A stretch of 64,000 nucleotides of DNA from Reticulitermes speratus (GCA_021186555.1 JAJKFL010000013.1:40549144-40613143), one strand, 5' to 3'; numbered from the stretch's first letter, positions 11,895 through 21,915 are shown. The notes: a model not told the origin generated them from the sequence alone. A program made the numbers and translations.

Positions 11895-11907
11895 CCATTA
11901 TTTCTTA

Positions 11908-12310
11908 AAAAAAATTAAACCATGGCTCAACAGTCCTATATGGGCTCGGGCCTCCTCTTGCCTCCTCTTTCCGTGCGCATTCGTGGCAGTTGGTGACTGG
12001 CCAACTGGCCGCGCTGCTGTTCTATCGATCCTGATGTGACCGCCAGAGCCATCTGGCAGGCAGTCAGGATACTTGGGTGAGAAATGGAGGCTTTGAATTT
12101 AGCTTACGAAACATTTCTATTCATGCCCGTAAGGTTCTTTTACATGCCGTAAATCTACGACATGGGACCGACGGCTTTACTTCCCCTCCGAAGGAAGTGG
12201 TGCTCCGGATTTTTATCACCCTTAAAAATTCATCGACCTCGGTCGGGATCGAACCCGCTAACCTTGGGTCCAGTGGCGAGCACGCTAACCACTAGTCCAC
12301 CGAGGTCGAC
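11908..12310 (-). mobile_element. SINE family A with B-type tail
   Basis: The head is at the right (CCTCGGTGGACTAGTGGTTA on the minus strand) and the A body continues leftward. The left end carries the tail GAGGCCCGAGCCCATATAGG..TGTTGAGCCAT also found in family B. A 12-13-bp imperfect TSD (CCATTATTTCTTA / CCATTATTTATTA) lies at 11895-11907 and 12311-12323. Confidence 0.85.
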
Positions 12311-12322
12311 CCATTATTTATT

Positions 12323-12651
12323 AAATACATTAATTTTATGCTTCCCTCTCACGCATCTGCATATACGCACAATTACTTCTTTCTGCTTGATTTCGTTTTT
12401 AATCTCAGCTGTTCGTTTTTTTATATTTTTGTCTACATTCCATTCAGCTCTTTCTCTTTTGATCATTTCTTCTTCTTCTTCTTCTATACAGTTATTTACA
12501 TGCATTTCTAAGACTTCACTTATCCCTATTTTATCATATGCACTTAATTATTTTCGTTCCTTTACATGCTAAGTTCGATGTGTTTCCTCTACACCTTTCT
12601 ATCGTTGAATTTTTTGCCTTTCGCTATTTCGCCTTTCATAATTTATTTATA
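12323..12651. other. Pyrimidine-rich unassigned DNA
   Basis: The plus strand is C/T-rich, including a TTC trinucleotide run near 12469-12484. The 136-codon frame over 12162-12572 is half SINE and half low-complexity sequence and is not a gene. Confidence 0.55.
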
Positions 12652-12837
12652 CCGTGAAACCTGTCTTAAACGGAATACGTACATAAAGGAAACCTGTCTT
12701 ACCGGAAAACGTTTTACAGTCCCGAGGATCTGGAGTCCCCAGGATCCAAACTTCAAGTACCCGTGTGAAACGGAACCTGCCTGCAACGGTAAAAAAAATT
12801 CGATACCTTGCTGTTCCGTTATACGTATGGTTCACTA
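12652..12837. mobile_element. Possible pogo/Tigger-like MITE
   Basis: The left end CCGTGAAACCTGTCTTAAAC and the right end (inward AGTGAACCATACGTATAACG) are imperfect inverted repeats resembling the CAGTGAAACCT ends of Tigger-type elements. TA dinucleotides border it at 12650-12651 and near 12836. Internal CGGAA motifs repeat. The boundary is uncertain by a few bases. Confidence 0.5.
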
Positions 12838-12902
12838 TATTTATGTTTTTATTTTCGCTTTAGACATTCTTCACGAAGTAAAAAAATCTTATGTAGAGAC
12901 CA

Positions 12903-13030
12903 CGTCTGTCTGTCTGTCTGTCTGTCTGTGAGCAGGTATCAGCGGCTAATCTTTCATCGGATTTCATGATATTCTGTACAGCAGTCCTTTACACACAGTT
13001 GCTGCGGAAGTGAGATTTTCGGAAAAATCT
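12903..13030 (-). mobile_element. Retroelement 3' end with GACA-repeat tail
   Basis: A TCTG run at 12904-12929 is, on the minus strand, a CAGA tail preceded by ATATCATGAAATCCGATGAA and GCCGCTGATACCTGC. These match blocks of the elements at 29.06-29.53 kb in order. Possible further diverged copies extend to about 13520 (ACAGAATTTTATCCGAAACG on the minus strand). Confidence 0.5.
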
Positions 13031-14047
13031 AATCAGCGACAGTCATACTTTACTTAAGGGCGTACAAGAACTTCCACCCATAATTCCCTACTTCCTGAGC
13101 GACTTAGACGAAATTAAATATGGAAGATTCCCACGTAACGCAAGGACGTAGATAGAATTGTTCCGTTTTCTACTCTTCTATCCGTTTCGGATAAAATTCT
13201 GTACACGAGACGTTCGTAACATTGAGTTCCTGTAAGATGCGTGACAATCGGCGGCGTAAAAGCCATACGATACTTAAAGAGGCGTAAATAAATTCCCATC
13301 CGTACTTTCCACACTTTTTGCGCGATTGTGGTGAAATTCGGTACCGTATAAAACATCTGAGTATTTGTTTCGTAAAAATCGGCGCAGGGAAGACCGTACT
13401 TTCTTAAGAATATACATCAAATAGCACGTAAGCGTGTACCGCCTAACCTTAAGACATTTTGGAAGTAAAGAACGCCTTGGTAAAGTCCTATAATATGTCA
13501 CGGAATACACCATTTTCAGTCGTCTCTGCTTTCCTCAATACACCCAGCGGTCGCAGCCACTGCGGCATTCGTGCTGGGGCTGACAGACGACCCCACTACA
13601 CATACCGCTGGCTACCTGCATTCGAAGAACTCCGTGACTCGACTGGAATCTTCTTGTTCAATCAAGTCTCATTACGCCAAGCACTTAACAGTCTGTAGCA
13701 TCTTTTATACAACAAAAACGTGTAGAGGGAAACATTCAACAGCCTCCCACATTTCAATCAGGTCTGCATTACGCTAACATTCTTCTAAGTGTCAAGAAAT
13801 TACACCAAATTTTCTAACATGACGTGTTCATTTAGTTATTTTCTTTAATTCGGAACGTGAAATTGCTCCTACATAATGCTGTTTGTCACGCTACCTGCAA
13901 GACACACAAGGCTTCATCTTAACGGGACGTGTTTCAAACACTGAGACGAGGCTCCCAGTGTTACTAAAAATCCAGAAACGAAACAAAGAAGTGATCTTAA
14001 CTTAATGTTGTTCATATCTCGTGCAGTTGTCTTACACAAACAAATTG
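13031..14047. other. Mostly unassigned DNA
   Basis: 13040-13520 may be old GACA-tail retroelement sequence in minus orientation; beyond that nothing is recognised. The open frames near 13459-13777 overlap in two phases without homology. Confidence 0.4.
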
Positions 14048-14137
14048 TATTACCAACCAATGCACGCAATATTTTTGGCTCCTACATGTAGCCGAAACAT
14101 GTAGGAACAAAAATATTGTGTGCAGTGGTTGGTAATA
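14048..14137. mobile_element. Penelope-like inverted terminal repeat, core-collapsed
   Basis: A near-perfect 90-bp palindrome with arms TATTACCAACCA..CCTACATGT and ACATGTAGGA..TGGTTGGTAATA. The centre reads AGCCGAAACATGTAGGA, equivalent to the hammerhead GAAAC strand, the short helix III and the cleavage-site segment seen at 20.95 kb. Only the 3' part of the ribozyme core survives. I read it as two opposed Penelope-like terminal repeats with the middle lost. Confidence 0.55.
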
Positions 14138-14687
14138 AAATGAGTATGATTTTCACTTCTTTCTCCCCACATCCACACCCATAGCCACACGGTAGCAAAT
14201 AACCTAAGAAATCTTTTTTCCATAAGACTCATAGCAAGTAAGATGTGAGTAAATTATCTGCCGCCATGGTAACCGGGAGGTTATGGTACTGCAGAAGCTG
14301 GCGTAGCCTTGGACTTGACGCGGAGACAACCCGGGTTTTAACCCTTATAAGGAGCCGTAAAGCTGGCTCGTCGTGCGGGTGATATGTGGTCTTGCTCTGC
14401 TGCATGTACACGAGGTGCTGGCTGCAGTCGTGTATACGGCATCTCCCAAGCTAAGAGCTTGCGTATTTTGGTACCGGGTGCAGCAAAACGCTAGAATGTT
14501 AATCTGCATTACTTCAGGATAGTCGTGTAGACAATAAAACAATGGTTTTGGATAACGGTAAGAAAAAATTATTGTAAAATCATATGATTATATGCGTATC
14601 AAGTTCATGGTTACCATAAAAGAAATTTTCGTTTTTAAAGACATATGAAAATGAAAATGTATATAGTGTTTGTTAGCAAGCGGACAA
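14138..14687. other. Unassigned DNA
   Basis: Three short minus-strand frames overlap at 14050-14542; none is recognised. No repeat structure found. Confidence 0.5.
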
Positions 14688-14691
14688 TTAA

Positions 14692-14930
14692 CCCTTTGGA
14701 AGCTAAACTTAACCCAAATCACTTATAGAACAGTTCGTACCGCGCAGTAAACACATCCTCTCTCGGTTTAAAAAAAAGCTGATCAGTTAACGTTGTACGG
14801 GTAAATAATCGCTGTCTGTTCTGGGAAAAACACAGAACACATACATGCATTGTGAGCGCAGAAACATTTAAGGTTTAGGAGGTCTGATGAGAGGAGATCA
14901 ATATCAGCTGAAAACACGTTTTATGAGACC
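14692..14930 (-). mobile_element. piggyBac-like MITE, partial
   Basis: TTAA (14688-14691) is followed by CCCTTTGGAAGCTAAACTTA, matching in reverse the right end of the element at 35990-36212. The internal block GTTCGTACCGCGCAGTAAAC also matches. Homology fades near 14930, before a second TTAA end. Confidence 0.6.
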
Positions 14931-17851
14931 GCCAACGTATTACACAATTCTGTATCACATAACAAGAAACTAATGAGTTTCATTTACATTACACATTTCA
15001 GTAACAACCTACCGTTTATAACACTACAGAAAGAAAAATACCTACTCATAATGTGGAGGGAAGCGGTCTTAAAACAAACACAAAACTCGTGTACTATACC
15101 TCGACGCCATCTTCTATTCCACTGACTACTTATACAAGTTCACAGATTAGGAAGGGCACGGGTACTATATAAGGTAAGGAAAAGATAACATACAAATACA
15201 TAGCTTCAGTCTTCTACTCGTAATGCAATCAGATAAAACGTCTAGAGATAGAAAAATATTAATCAAAAGAAAAGCCTGTTTTGTAATATGTTAACAGACC
15301 AATAGTGTCCGACGCTAGGAAGGATAACAGCGATGCTGATCACACTTCGTCATCTCATTGTACGTCATGAAGAACACAGTTTGCAATTAATATTAGTGCC
15401 GATTAACAATCAATCGTCAATGTATTCACAAGCAAATCATCAACGTATCTGTACAGCGATTTTAAAGAAGTGCTGTAATTAATGAGGAGCATACGCAAAC
15501 GTGGCATCTCCCTCCAACTAAACTTCTAAGACAGATATTCTCAAGCTTCATCATCTTGCGTCCCACCAGTCCTTGCGTCAAAAAGACGAAGTCCTACAGC
15601 ACTAAAATTAAAACTTCTCTTTTCCCCGAAGTGCAATTCTTTTTTACAATAATGTTAGTTTCAGGATGGTACTGTCCATTAATATGAGTTCTCATTTTCG
15701 AGACTTCATGTTCCACCGAGACAGAAGTCAAATCGGTTGAGAAACGGTTCCCAGGACATTCGGAAATCGCGCGTCATACTTCCGTACTCTCGGACAGACA
15801 AACAGGTGTAAGCTTGCAATGTACTGAAATGTGACATTCCAAACATACAGACAAGCTGACTCACCTCGCCATTACTCGCAAAATAATGTAGATGCACGTC
15901 TCTTTCATAGCGGTTGTAAGGGCGGTCTCAAAGCAACGCAGATCCTGAGCCCCCTGAAAATTGGCCACAAAAGTACATCTCTGCCACAACTCAGTACGTC
16001 CACCAGGAATCCTACGACATGCACAAAGATGCATTTCCATCCCTTTGTATCATTACACTGCGTAATGAACCTCAGTCCTTCATCGCCATCAACAGCTGGG
16101 GCTGTTCACATTGTATTTGCATGATACGTGTGAGATTCTTTCTTATTTCTTAATAGGTTACATAGCTTTAAACGTGACACGATAGTGATGAATGGCGATT
16201 TGGAAATGGACGTGATAAACACACCTGTGAAATTAAGGGAAGATGAAGCGAGGGCAGCTCTTGCCAGTTTGGCATCCATACAAACACGTCACTACTATGG
16301 TGTAAGTAAAGTGGAAAATTATATCCCGAACTGCATCTAAGGTACTTTTCCCGTGCCGAGGGAACAGAATCCTGATACAGCTCACAGCCGTAACAGTAAT
16401 AAAAATATTTCAGTCATTTCCTGGAGGATATTTGACTTGATTAGTTTTCAGCTCGTCGCCATGAACAGTACCAATATAAAGATCACTGGAACTAAAGTTT
16501 TATTTGACGGCAGTGGCAAAAATAGTAGTCTATTAGAGGGTGCAATTTTTTAATCAGGAAACTTGAAATATTTTGAAATAATTACGACATGAAGTACACG
16601 CGACATGGAAATGTATACGACATAAACCATCTATTAACAGCGTGGTAATATTAAAATATGCTAAGATTTAATATTTCGGAATTCGGAAAAGCATCAAATA
16701 CAAAACCAGGCTGTCCTGCTAAATCACGCTCACGGGAAAAGTCATAAGCAGATTATGTAAGCAATCAAATTCGCTTTGAAATCTCTTCAATAAAGTATCG
16801 ACCTCAAAATCTACGTCACCAGCTTACGAAACAACAATGTAGTGTTAAAACAGAAACAAAACGAAAATAAGTAAGTCCTAACCTGCCACTCAAGAAATGC
16901 TTCCTAGGAAGACTTCGTCACCATAACATGTCAATTTCACTTTCACGAACGTGCCTGAAATACTTAAAACCACTAAGGTAGCAAGTTTCGGAGAAACACT
17001 CTTTTTTAAGCTCCTTTCTATTAGTAAAACAATCCATCAGCCGTTTCAACCGCAGTTTGACATAAATCCCGTCGCCATTTTCAATTTGTCTGAATGGTGA
17101 TCCGATCCCCCTCCAGATAGCGTTGCTGTCGTGGAGACAAGACAACACGCTACAGTTCTGTCACTTGTTTTAAGATGGATGAACAGGTTCCACCCGTAAA
17201 AAGTCCATGACAATGACTGCAGCAGGCCATGTCAGATCGCTAATAGATCGATCGATCACTGGAGCCCAACAACTAAGCGTGGACGCCTTGTCTGTGTGTA
17301 CAATACTCGCAACGAACATCAGGTTCGACAGCATTTCATACCGGTTGCTGTCATCTTCTATGGCAGGCAGTCTTCTTCCAGTGGACATGTTTGTATTTCA
17401 TTACAGCAGTATTTCGAACCCCTACAGTACTGCAGGCGCTCTCATAAACAGTGCAGCTAGGTGTTACTTAACCGGTGGTCGGGAACTGCTGCTGGTTTTG
17501 TTTCCCTGCTCCTGAGAAGCGATATTTAAAGACCCTCAATCATAATTCAAAACCAAGTAGCAAAATATGAGTACTTCATACGGGCCTTCCAGTCATGGTA
17601 AATGATAACTTCTCTAGCTTCGTATTCGGGATATCCCGGAGTCGTGGTATCCTGAGGGCTTACTTTGCGATTCACATACTGTTTAAGGATATATTATAAC
17701 ATCTGCGGTTGAGAAAGCGTGCCTAAATAGACTAGGTACTGACTGGTTTAACAGCTTACCTCATAACTAATAGTGTTCTTTTGTTTTTTTTCTTCTTCTG
17801 TAGATTGGGCACTTTCTCGTGTAGGGTTTAAAAGTATTGACGCAGGCATTG
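14931..17851. other. Largest unassigned stretch in the left half
   Basis: No element recognised in about 2.9 kb. Candidate frames on the minus strand at 16918-17148 (76 codons) and 17170-17388 (72 codons) have non-repetitive, protein-like composition, but I know no homologue and see no splice context that I would trust. This would be the first place to test for a host exon. Confidence 0.45.
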
Positions 17852-17853
17852 TA

Positions 17854-18417
17854 CAGTGTGTCCACAAAGTCCCTTCGGGGTTTTGAAAAATTGTGGCGCG
17901 CAAACAAATTGAGCTAGCCACATGCGGTTTGCTGCAGATTACAGTGAAACTCTGGAAGTTTTTTACTGACCTCAGTAGACCTCGATGTGGGCTCCCTTGG
18001 TAGCACGGAGAACGTCCCGCCGATATTCGAGCTCTTGCCATGTTCTGTGGAGCATATCCGCTGGAATAGCCGAGATCGCATTCCTGATACGGGTCTTCAG
18101 GTCATTAAGTCCATTAACTGGTGTTCGGAACACATTGCTCTTGGCATAACCCCATAGAAAAAAATCCACTGGTGTTATGTCTGGTGAACGTGGAGGCCAC
18201 GGCATTGGACCGTCTCTGCCGCAACGCGCGCGTTCCTGCACACTCGCCATTTCACAAACTGACTAAGAAACGTAAAGATGGCCGCTTATGCCATCTGTTG
18301 GCGGCAAAAATACTTCCAGAGTTTCACTGTAATCTGCCGCAAACCGCATGTGGCTAGCTCAATTTGTTTGCGCGCCACAATTTTTCAAAGCCCAGAAGGG
18401 ACTTTGTGGACACACTG
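17854..18417 (-). mobile_element. Internally deleted Tc1/mariner-type transposon
   Basis: A 564-bp element bounded by the TA target duplication (17852-17853, 18418-18419). Terminal inverted repeats of about 110 bp begin CAGTGTGTCCACAAAGTCCC on both ends and differ at only a few positions. Between them a minus-strand frame retains the two extremes of a transposase. Long near-identical TIRs plus a deleted ORF indicate a non-autonomous derivative that moved, or was deleted, fairly recently. Confidence 0.93.
17972..18250 (-). pseudogene. Transposase remnant, N-terminus fused to C-terminus
   Basis: A 92-codon frame. Residues 1-10 (MASVQERARC) look like the start of an insect IS630/Tc1/mariner-superfamily transposase with a helix-turn-helix N-terminus. 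From residue 15 the sequence jumps to the C-terminal catalytic end, WPPRSPDITPVDFFLWGY, where Asp24 corresponds to the third acidic residue of the DDD/DDE triad. The first two catalytic residues and nearly all of the DNA-binding domain are missing, so it cannot be an active transposase. The in-frame junction is what an internal deletion between about codon 10 and the last ~75 codons would leave. Family name inferred from memory of the motif. Confidence 0.85.
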
Positions 18418-18559
18418 TAGTTCATTTCAGTTACGTACGACTACGTCATCCTATACGTCAACGCATATCAGCACGACTGAAAAATCGCTGTATGACTTAT
18501 GTCGGTCAATGTACAAAACACTTCCGTGTCTATAAACCTATATGCCATGGGGACATTAA

Positions 18560-18747
18560 CCTCTTAGAATCCAGTGGTTAGTAAACGTACCGCCAGTTTA
18601 GTACTTTCCATAAGATTCTTAGAAAACGGCCATTATTTTCCTAAACAGCATTAATCGACTGGTCTTTCAAATGCAAATACAATGTGTTCTTTGTTTGGTA
18701 TGAACTGAACCTTTGTACATAAGGCAAATTAATTTTTGACCTGAGGG
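18560..18747. mobile_element. piggyBac-like MITE
   Basis: TTAA at 18556-18559 and 18748-18751 flank ends CCTCTTAGAATCCAGTGGTT and (inward from the right) CCCTCAGGTCAAAAATTAAT. The block GTACCGCCAG and the GGTATGAACTG-like segment match the copies at 36.0 and 54.65 kb. No coding capacity. Confidence 0.7.
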
Positions 18748-18761
18748 TTAACTTAGCTTAA

Positions 18762-19053
18762 GGCCGTACCATGGCTCAGGCAGTTAGTCGCCGACCTCCC
18801 ACGCGGAGGCCCGGGTTCGATCCCGGGTCAGTCCATGTGGGATTTGTGGTGGACAAAGTGCACTGGGACTGGTTTTTCCCCGAGTACTTCGGTTTTCCCC
18901 TCTCAGATTCATTCCACCGGTGCTCCATTACTTGGAAAAATAAAAAAAAAAACTAATCATCCTTCTCTTCATCTTCATCACAGGGTTGCACAATAAGCCT
19001 TAAGACTGCGGTGTCTCCGTAGTTTCTGCTGCGGGGCCCTTCTCAAAAAAAAC
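18762..19053 (+). mobile_element. SINE family E, full copy
   Basis: Head GGCCGTACCATGGCTCAGGC with box B GGGTTCGATCCCGGG, the E body (TTTGTGGTGGACAAAGTG; CATTCCACCGGTGCTCCATT) and tail TGCTGCGGGGCCCTTCTCA plus an A run. A 12-bp TSD AACTTAGCTTAA lies at 18750-18761 and 19054-19065. The left TSD overlaps the TTAA of the preceding piggyBac-like MITE. Confidence 0.9.
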
Positions 19054-19065
19054 AACTTAGCTTAA

Positions 19066-19734
19066 AAGTTGTCACATATTTATCCCTACATCCAACCTCA
19101 ATCAAACTGTATTATATAGCAAATAGACTTAAAAATAAACTGTGCAAGTCACTTGCGATTTGTAAGGAACAATAATCAATCAGAAGTCAGCGTCAAGAAT
19201 TCTTACGTAATGGTATGGGTAGCTTTCTTATGCTAAACTAATGGAGTGAAAGTACTTTCTAACCGCCCATTTTGACGAGACGAATATGTCAGAATGATAA
19301 ATCGAGAACTGCAATGTTCTGATTTTAGATAAGGCCTGTAAGTGTTAAGCTTCCACACAAAACGGCCCCCGACTTACCGAGATGTCCTTTGTCCGAACAC
19401 TTACGACAGCCACCCATACAGCCTGGTTTCACAATTTTCGTATCACAAGCAGCAACTCTTCCCGACGTTCACACAATAGGCAACAGCCTGCTTGTTTCGG
19501 TGCGCTGTGTCTCACCAACCCACGCCTTCAAAAGCAGGCTCAGACGTTTAAGCAAGCACCATTTCCACCAAAATTTGAATCCCGAAGCCCCTGATAATCA
19601 CCAATAAAAGCTTCCAATGTGACGACACACCACCCGAAACAGCGTACAACACTGAGACCAAAATACAAATATACTAAAAATTACTAATAAATCTTATAAA
19701 AATTTAATTTGGGCTTCATGATTTGTAGTCCTCG
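19066..19734. other. Unassigned DNA
   Basis: Two overlapping plus frames at 19382-19607 in different phases, neither recognised. No tandem or inverted structure found. Confidence 0.5.
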
Positions 19735-20020
19735 TCAAATATTAGAGGATCAAATCAAGGAGGATGAGATGGCTGGGGCATGTGGCAGGCGTCGGACAGC
19801 GAAAAATGTTTACAGGATTTTGATGGGGAAACATGAGGGAAGACTTCGGCGTAGGTGGTGGTATGATATTAATATGGATTTGAAAGAAACAGGATGGGAG
19901 GCTGTGGACTGCGTTCTTCAGACTAAGGACATGGACAAATGGAGGGCTCTTGCGGTACGATGATGAATCTTTGAGGTTCCATAAGATGCGGGGAACTTCC
20001 ACGCTAGATAAGCCAATCTG
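19735..20020 (+). pseudogene. Non-LTR retrotransposon, C-terminal ORF fragment
   Basis: The open frame 19709-19963 encodes, from about residue 18, KEDEMAGACGRRRTAKNVYR, MGKHEGRLRRRWWYDINMDL and DKWRALAV. This is the segment downstream of the reverse transcriptase domain that I associate with insect jockey/RTE-like LINEs. After the stop a slightly degraded MMNLRF-type ending continues. The RT catalytic domain is absent (5' truncation, usual for LINEs). Three further, more decayed copies of the same segment lie at 25.5, 27.0 and 43.4 kb on the minus strand. Confidence 0.75.
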
Positions 20021-20030
20021 GTGTTTCAAA

Positions 20031-20568
20031 TTAAAGCAGTACTTCTGCTGTTAGACAATTCTGTTCCAGGGGCAATGTTACTTGTACGTCCTGAAACCAG
20101 CTGAGCCGTCGGTCTTCGGATTATTAATTTCACGCAAGATACGTGAGGCTGACGAGAAAAATAACAACGTAGGGACTTGTGCCTTATCCCGGTTTACTTC
20201 AGCAACGAATTAGACGCTTCCAGTTCTAGTGTCTTACTGCACAGCCGTCTACAGAGTGAAGCTAACGACTCGAGCCGGGAACACTAACTGCACACGCACC
20301 ACATATCCGCCATCCCAAACAATGCTGTGATGAGAATTAGCGTCTTAAGTACATCAACAGAGTTAATATCTGATACTAGCAAATCTTCCTGGTGTCAAAA
20401 ATACTTTCTACTGACAAGTATTTACTAATTCAATACCCACAAATAATGTTCGTGTTTTCTGCGCGGTCGGAGCAGACTAAAACTCAATAGGATGATGTCT
20501 CCATTCTTAATTTAATGTGTTAATTTTTTTTTTATTTTAAAGTTGTACATACCGTGCATGTTTGAGAT
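20031..20568. other. Unassigned DNA
   Basis: No element found. A T-rich run at 20525-20535 immediately precedes the inverted repeat at 20569. Confidence 0.5.
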
Positions 20569-21022
20569 ATTATATAATGTAAACCAACAAATATTGCACT
20601 ATCATATATGAATTGTCAAACCCTACATATGTTGGCAGTGACGGCAGTGACAAGATGGCGGGCGATAAGTGCAAATCTACATACGGTCGAGTTAAAAACA
20701 ACAAGGACTGATAAAACTCCGCAAGCACAGATAGATTCTACAATGGATCACATTCCATACGTTCCGGCATAGACCAGCAGCATCATTTGGCAATGTGCAA
20801 TAGACCAAAACCGCAAGATCACCAGTGTACATAGTGAGACAATGTATAGTTCCTAGATTGCTAAGAAACCCTAATACGGGTGCACAACATTATAGTGAGA
20901 GTGTAAATAGTGGACGCTTTGAAGAGTAACCCCTGAAGATGGCTCAGACAGAGCCGAAACATATGTAGGGTTTGACAATTCATATATGATAGTGCAATAT
21001 TTGTTGGTTTACATTATATAAT
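20569..21022 (+). mobile_element. Penelope-like retroelement fragment with inverted terminal repeats
   Basis: Two 65-bp arms, 20569-20633 and 20958-21022, are identical inverted copies (right arm starts AACATATGTAGGGTTTGACA). The right arm is entered through a complete hammerhead ribozyme core (20928-20972). About 325 bp lie between the arms with no long frame. Terminal repeats in opposed orientation and hammerhead motifs inside them are known features of Penelope-like elements; the assignment rests on that architecture, not on a protein match. Confidence 0.65.
20928..20972 (+). ncRNA. Hammerhead ribozyme, type I layout
   Basis: All parts are visible in order: helix I 5' strand AACCC (20928-20932), core CTGAAGA (20933-20939), one extra T (20940), helix II GGCTC / GAGCC with loop AGACA (20941-20955), core GAA (20956-20958), a very short helix III (AC..GT, with palindromic ACATATGT at 20959-20966), cleavage-site nucleotide A at 20967 preceded by GT, and helix I 3' strand GGGTT (20968-20972). 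Helix I pairs perfectly over 5 bp. The tiny helix III suggests it may need a dimer. Predicted self-cleavage is after 20967. Confidence 0.7.
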
Positions 21023-21607
21023 TAATGTGTTAAATTTAATTTGTTCTTTCGAGAAGAAAGTTTCCTCTCGCGAATACCGCTAAACTAGTTGCCATAGCAG
21101 CCAGAATCTTCAGTTTGTGAGCACCAGTTATTGTGTATGTGTCTCGTTCAGCAGGAAACGATGAAATTGGACATGAGAACGTGGGCCTCGGTTACGAAAA
21201 CTTCAAGAGATAATTATGCTGACACTTTAACACAAGAACTCCAACTTTATTGATCAATTTTCCTGTCAGTCCAGATAATACGTATTTATAACACTACTAA
21301 GGATATCGAATTGTCAGAAATACGCCGAAATGTATAACGTGTTACCTTACCAGACACTTCCAACGTTACACAAGTTGGGAAATACACACCTGGCGAGATG
21401 AGTGTTCCGACACTCCTCCGAAACGTCGGAACATTCACCTACTACATGGCGCAAAAGCCCTAAAGAAGACTACCAACTGAACACAGCAGGAATGCTATCC
21501 ACGTTACTAGCATATAACTTTCTAAAATACACAAGGGCTTACATTAATCTATGGTAACGTTCACAATAGTTATGCATTTGAGCCACACGCAGTGCTTGTA
21601 AGATTTT
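21023..21607. other. Unassigned DNA
   Basis: The Penelope-like arm ends at 21022. Beyond it no frame above 60 codons and no repeat was found. Confidence 0.5.
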
Positions 21608-21620
21608 AATTCAGAGAAGG

Positions 21621-21915
21621 TAAAGGTAAAGGTAAAGGTAAAGTAAAGTTCTTCCTAGAACGGGCCATGAAGGCCCATAGAGGACGTAGAGTTATAGCTC
21701 TACCATTTCTTTAACCCTGACACTAGACGAGGGTGGGTAGTTAACTTCACGCCCCGGCCGCTTTACCCCAGGAAAGAGACCCGGTACCCATTGTATAGGA
21801 GGCTGGGTGGGCCCCAAGGCCGTTCCGCGGAAAATCTCGCCCCCACCGTGATTCGATCCCCGCACCGTCAATCCCGTAGCGTAGTCGCTATAGCGACTAC
21901 GCTATCCCGGCCCAC
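21621..21915 (-). mobile_element. SINE family D with long GGTAAA tail
   Basis: The left end holds four to five GGTAAA units (minus-strand TTTACC tail) and the right end the D head (GGCCGGGATAGCGTAGTCGC). A 13-bp TSD AATTCAGAGAAGG lies at 21608-21620 and 21916-21928. The best preserved tail among the D copies. Confidence 0.9.

Noticed and set aside
12314-12505. Glutamate-rich 63-codon minus frame
   Set aside because: Translation of a TTC trinucleotide run; low complexity.
16918-17388. Two minus-strand frames that look protein-like
   Set aside because: No homologue recognised, no credible splice sites or start context; kept only as a place to test.
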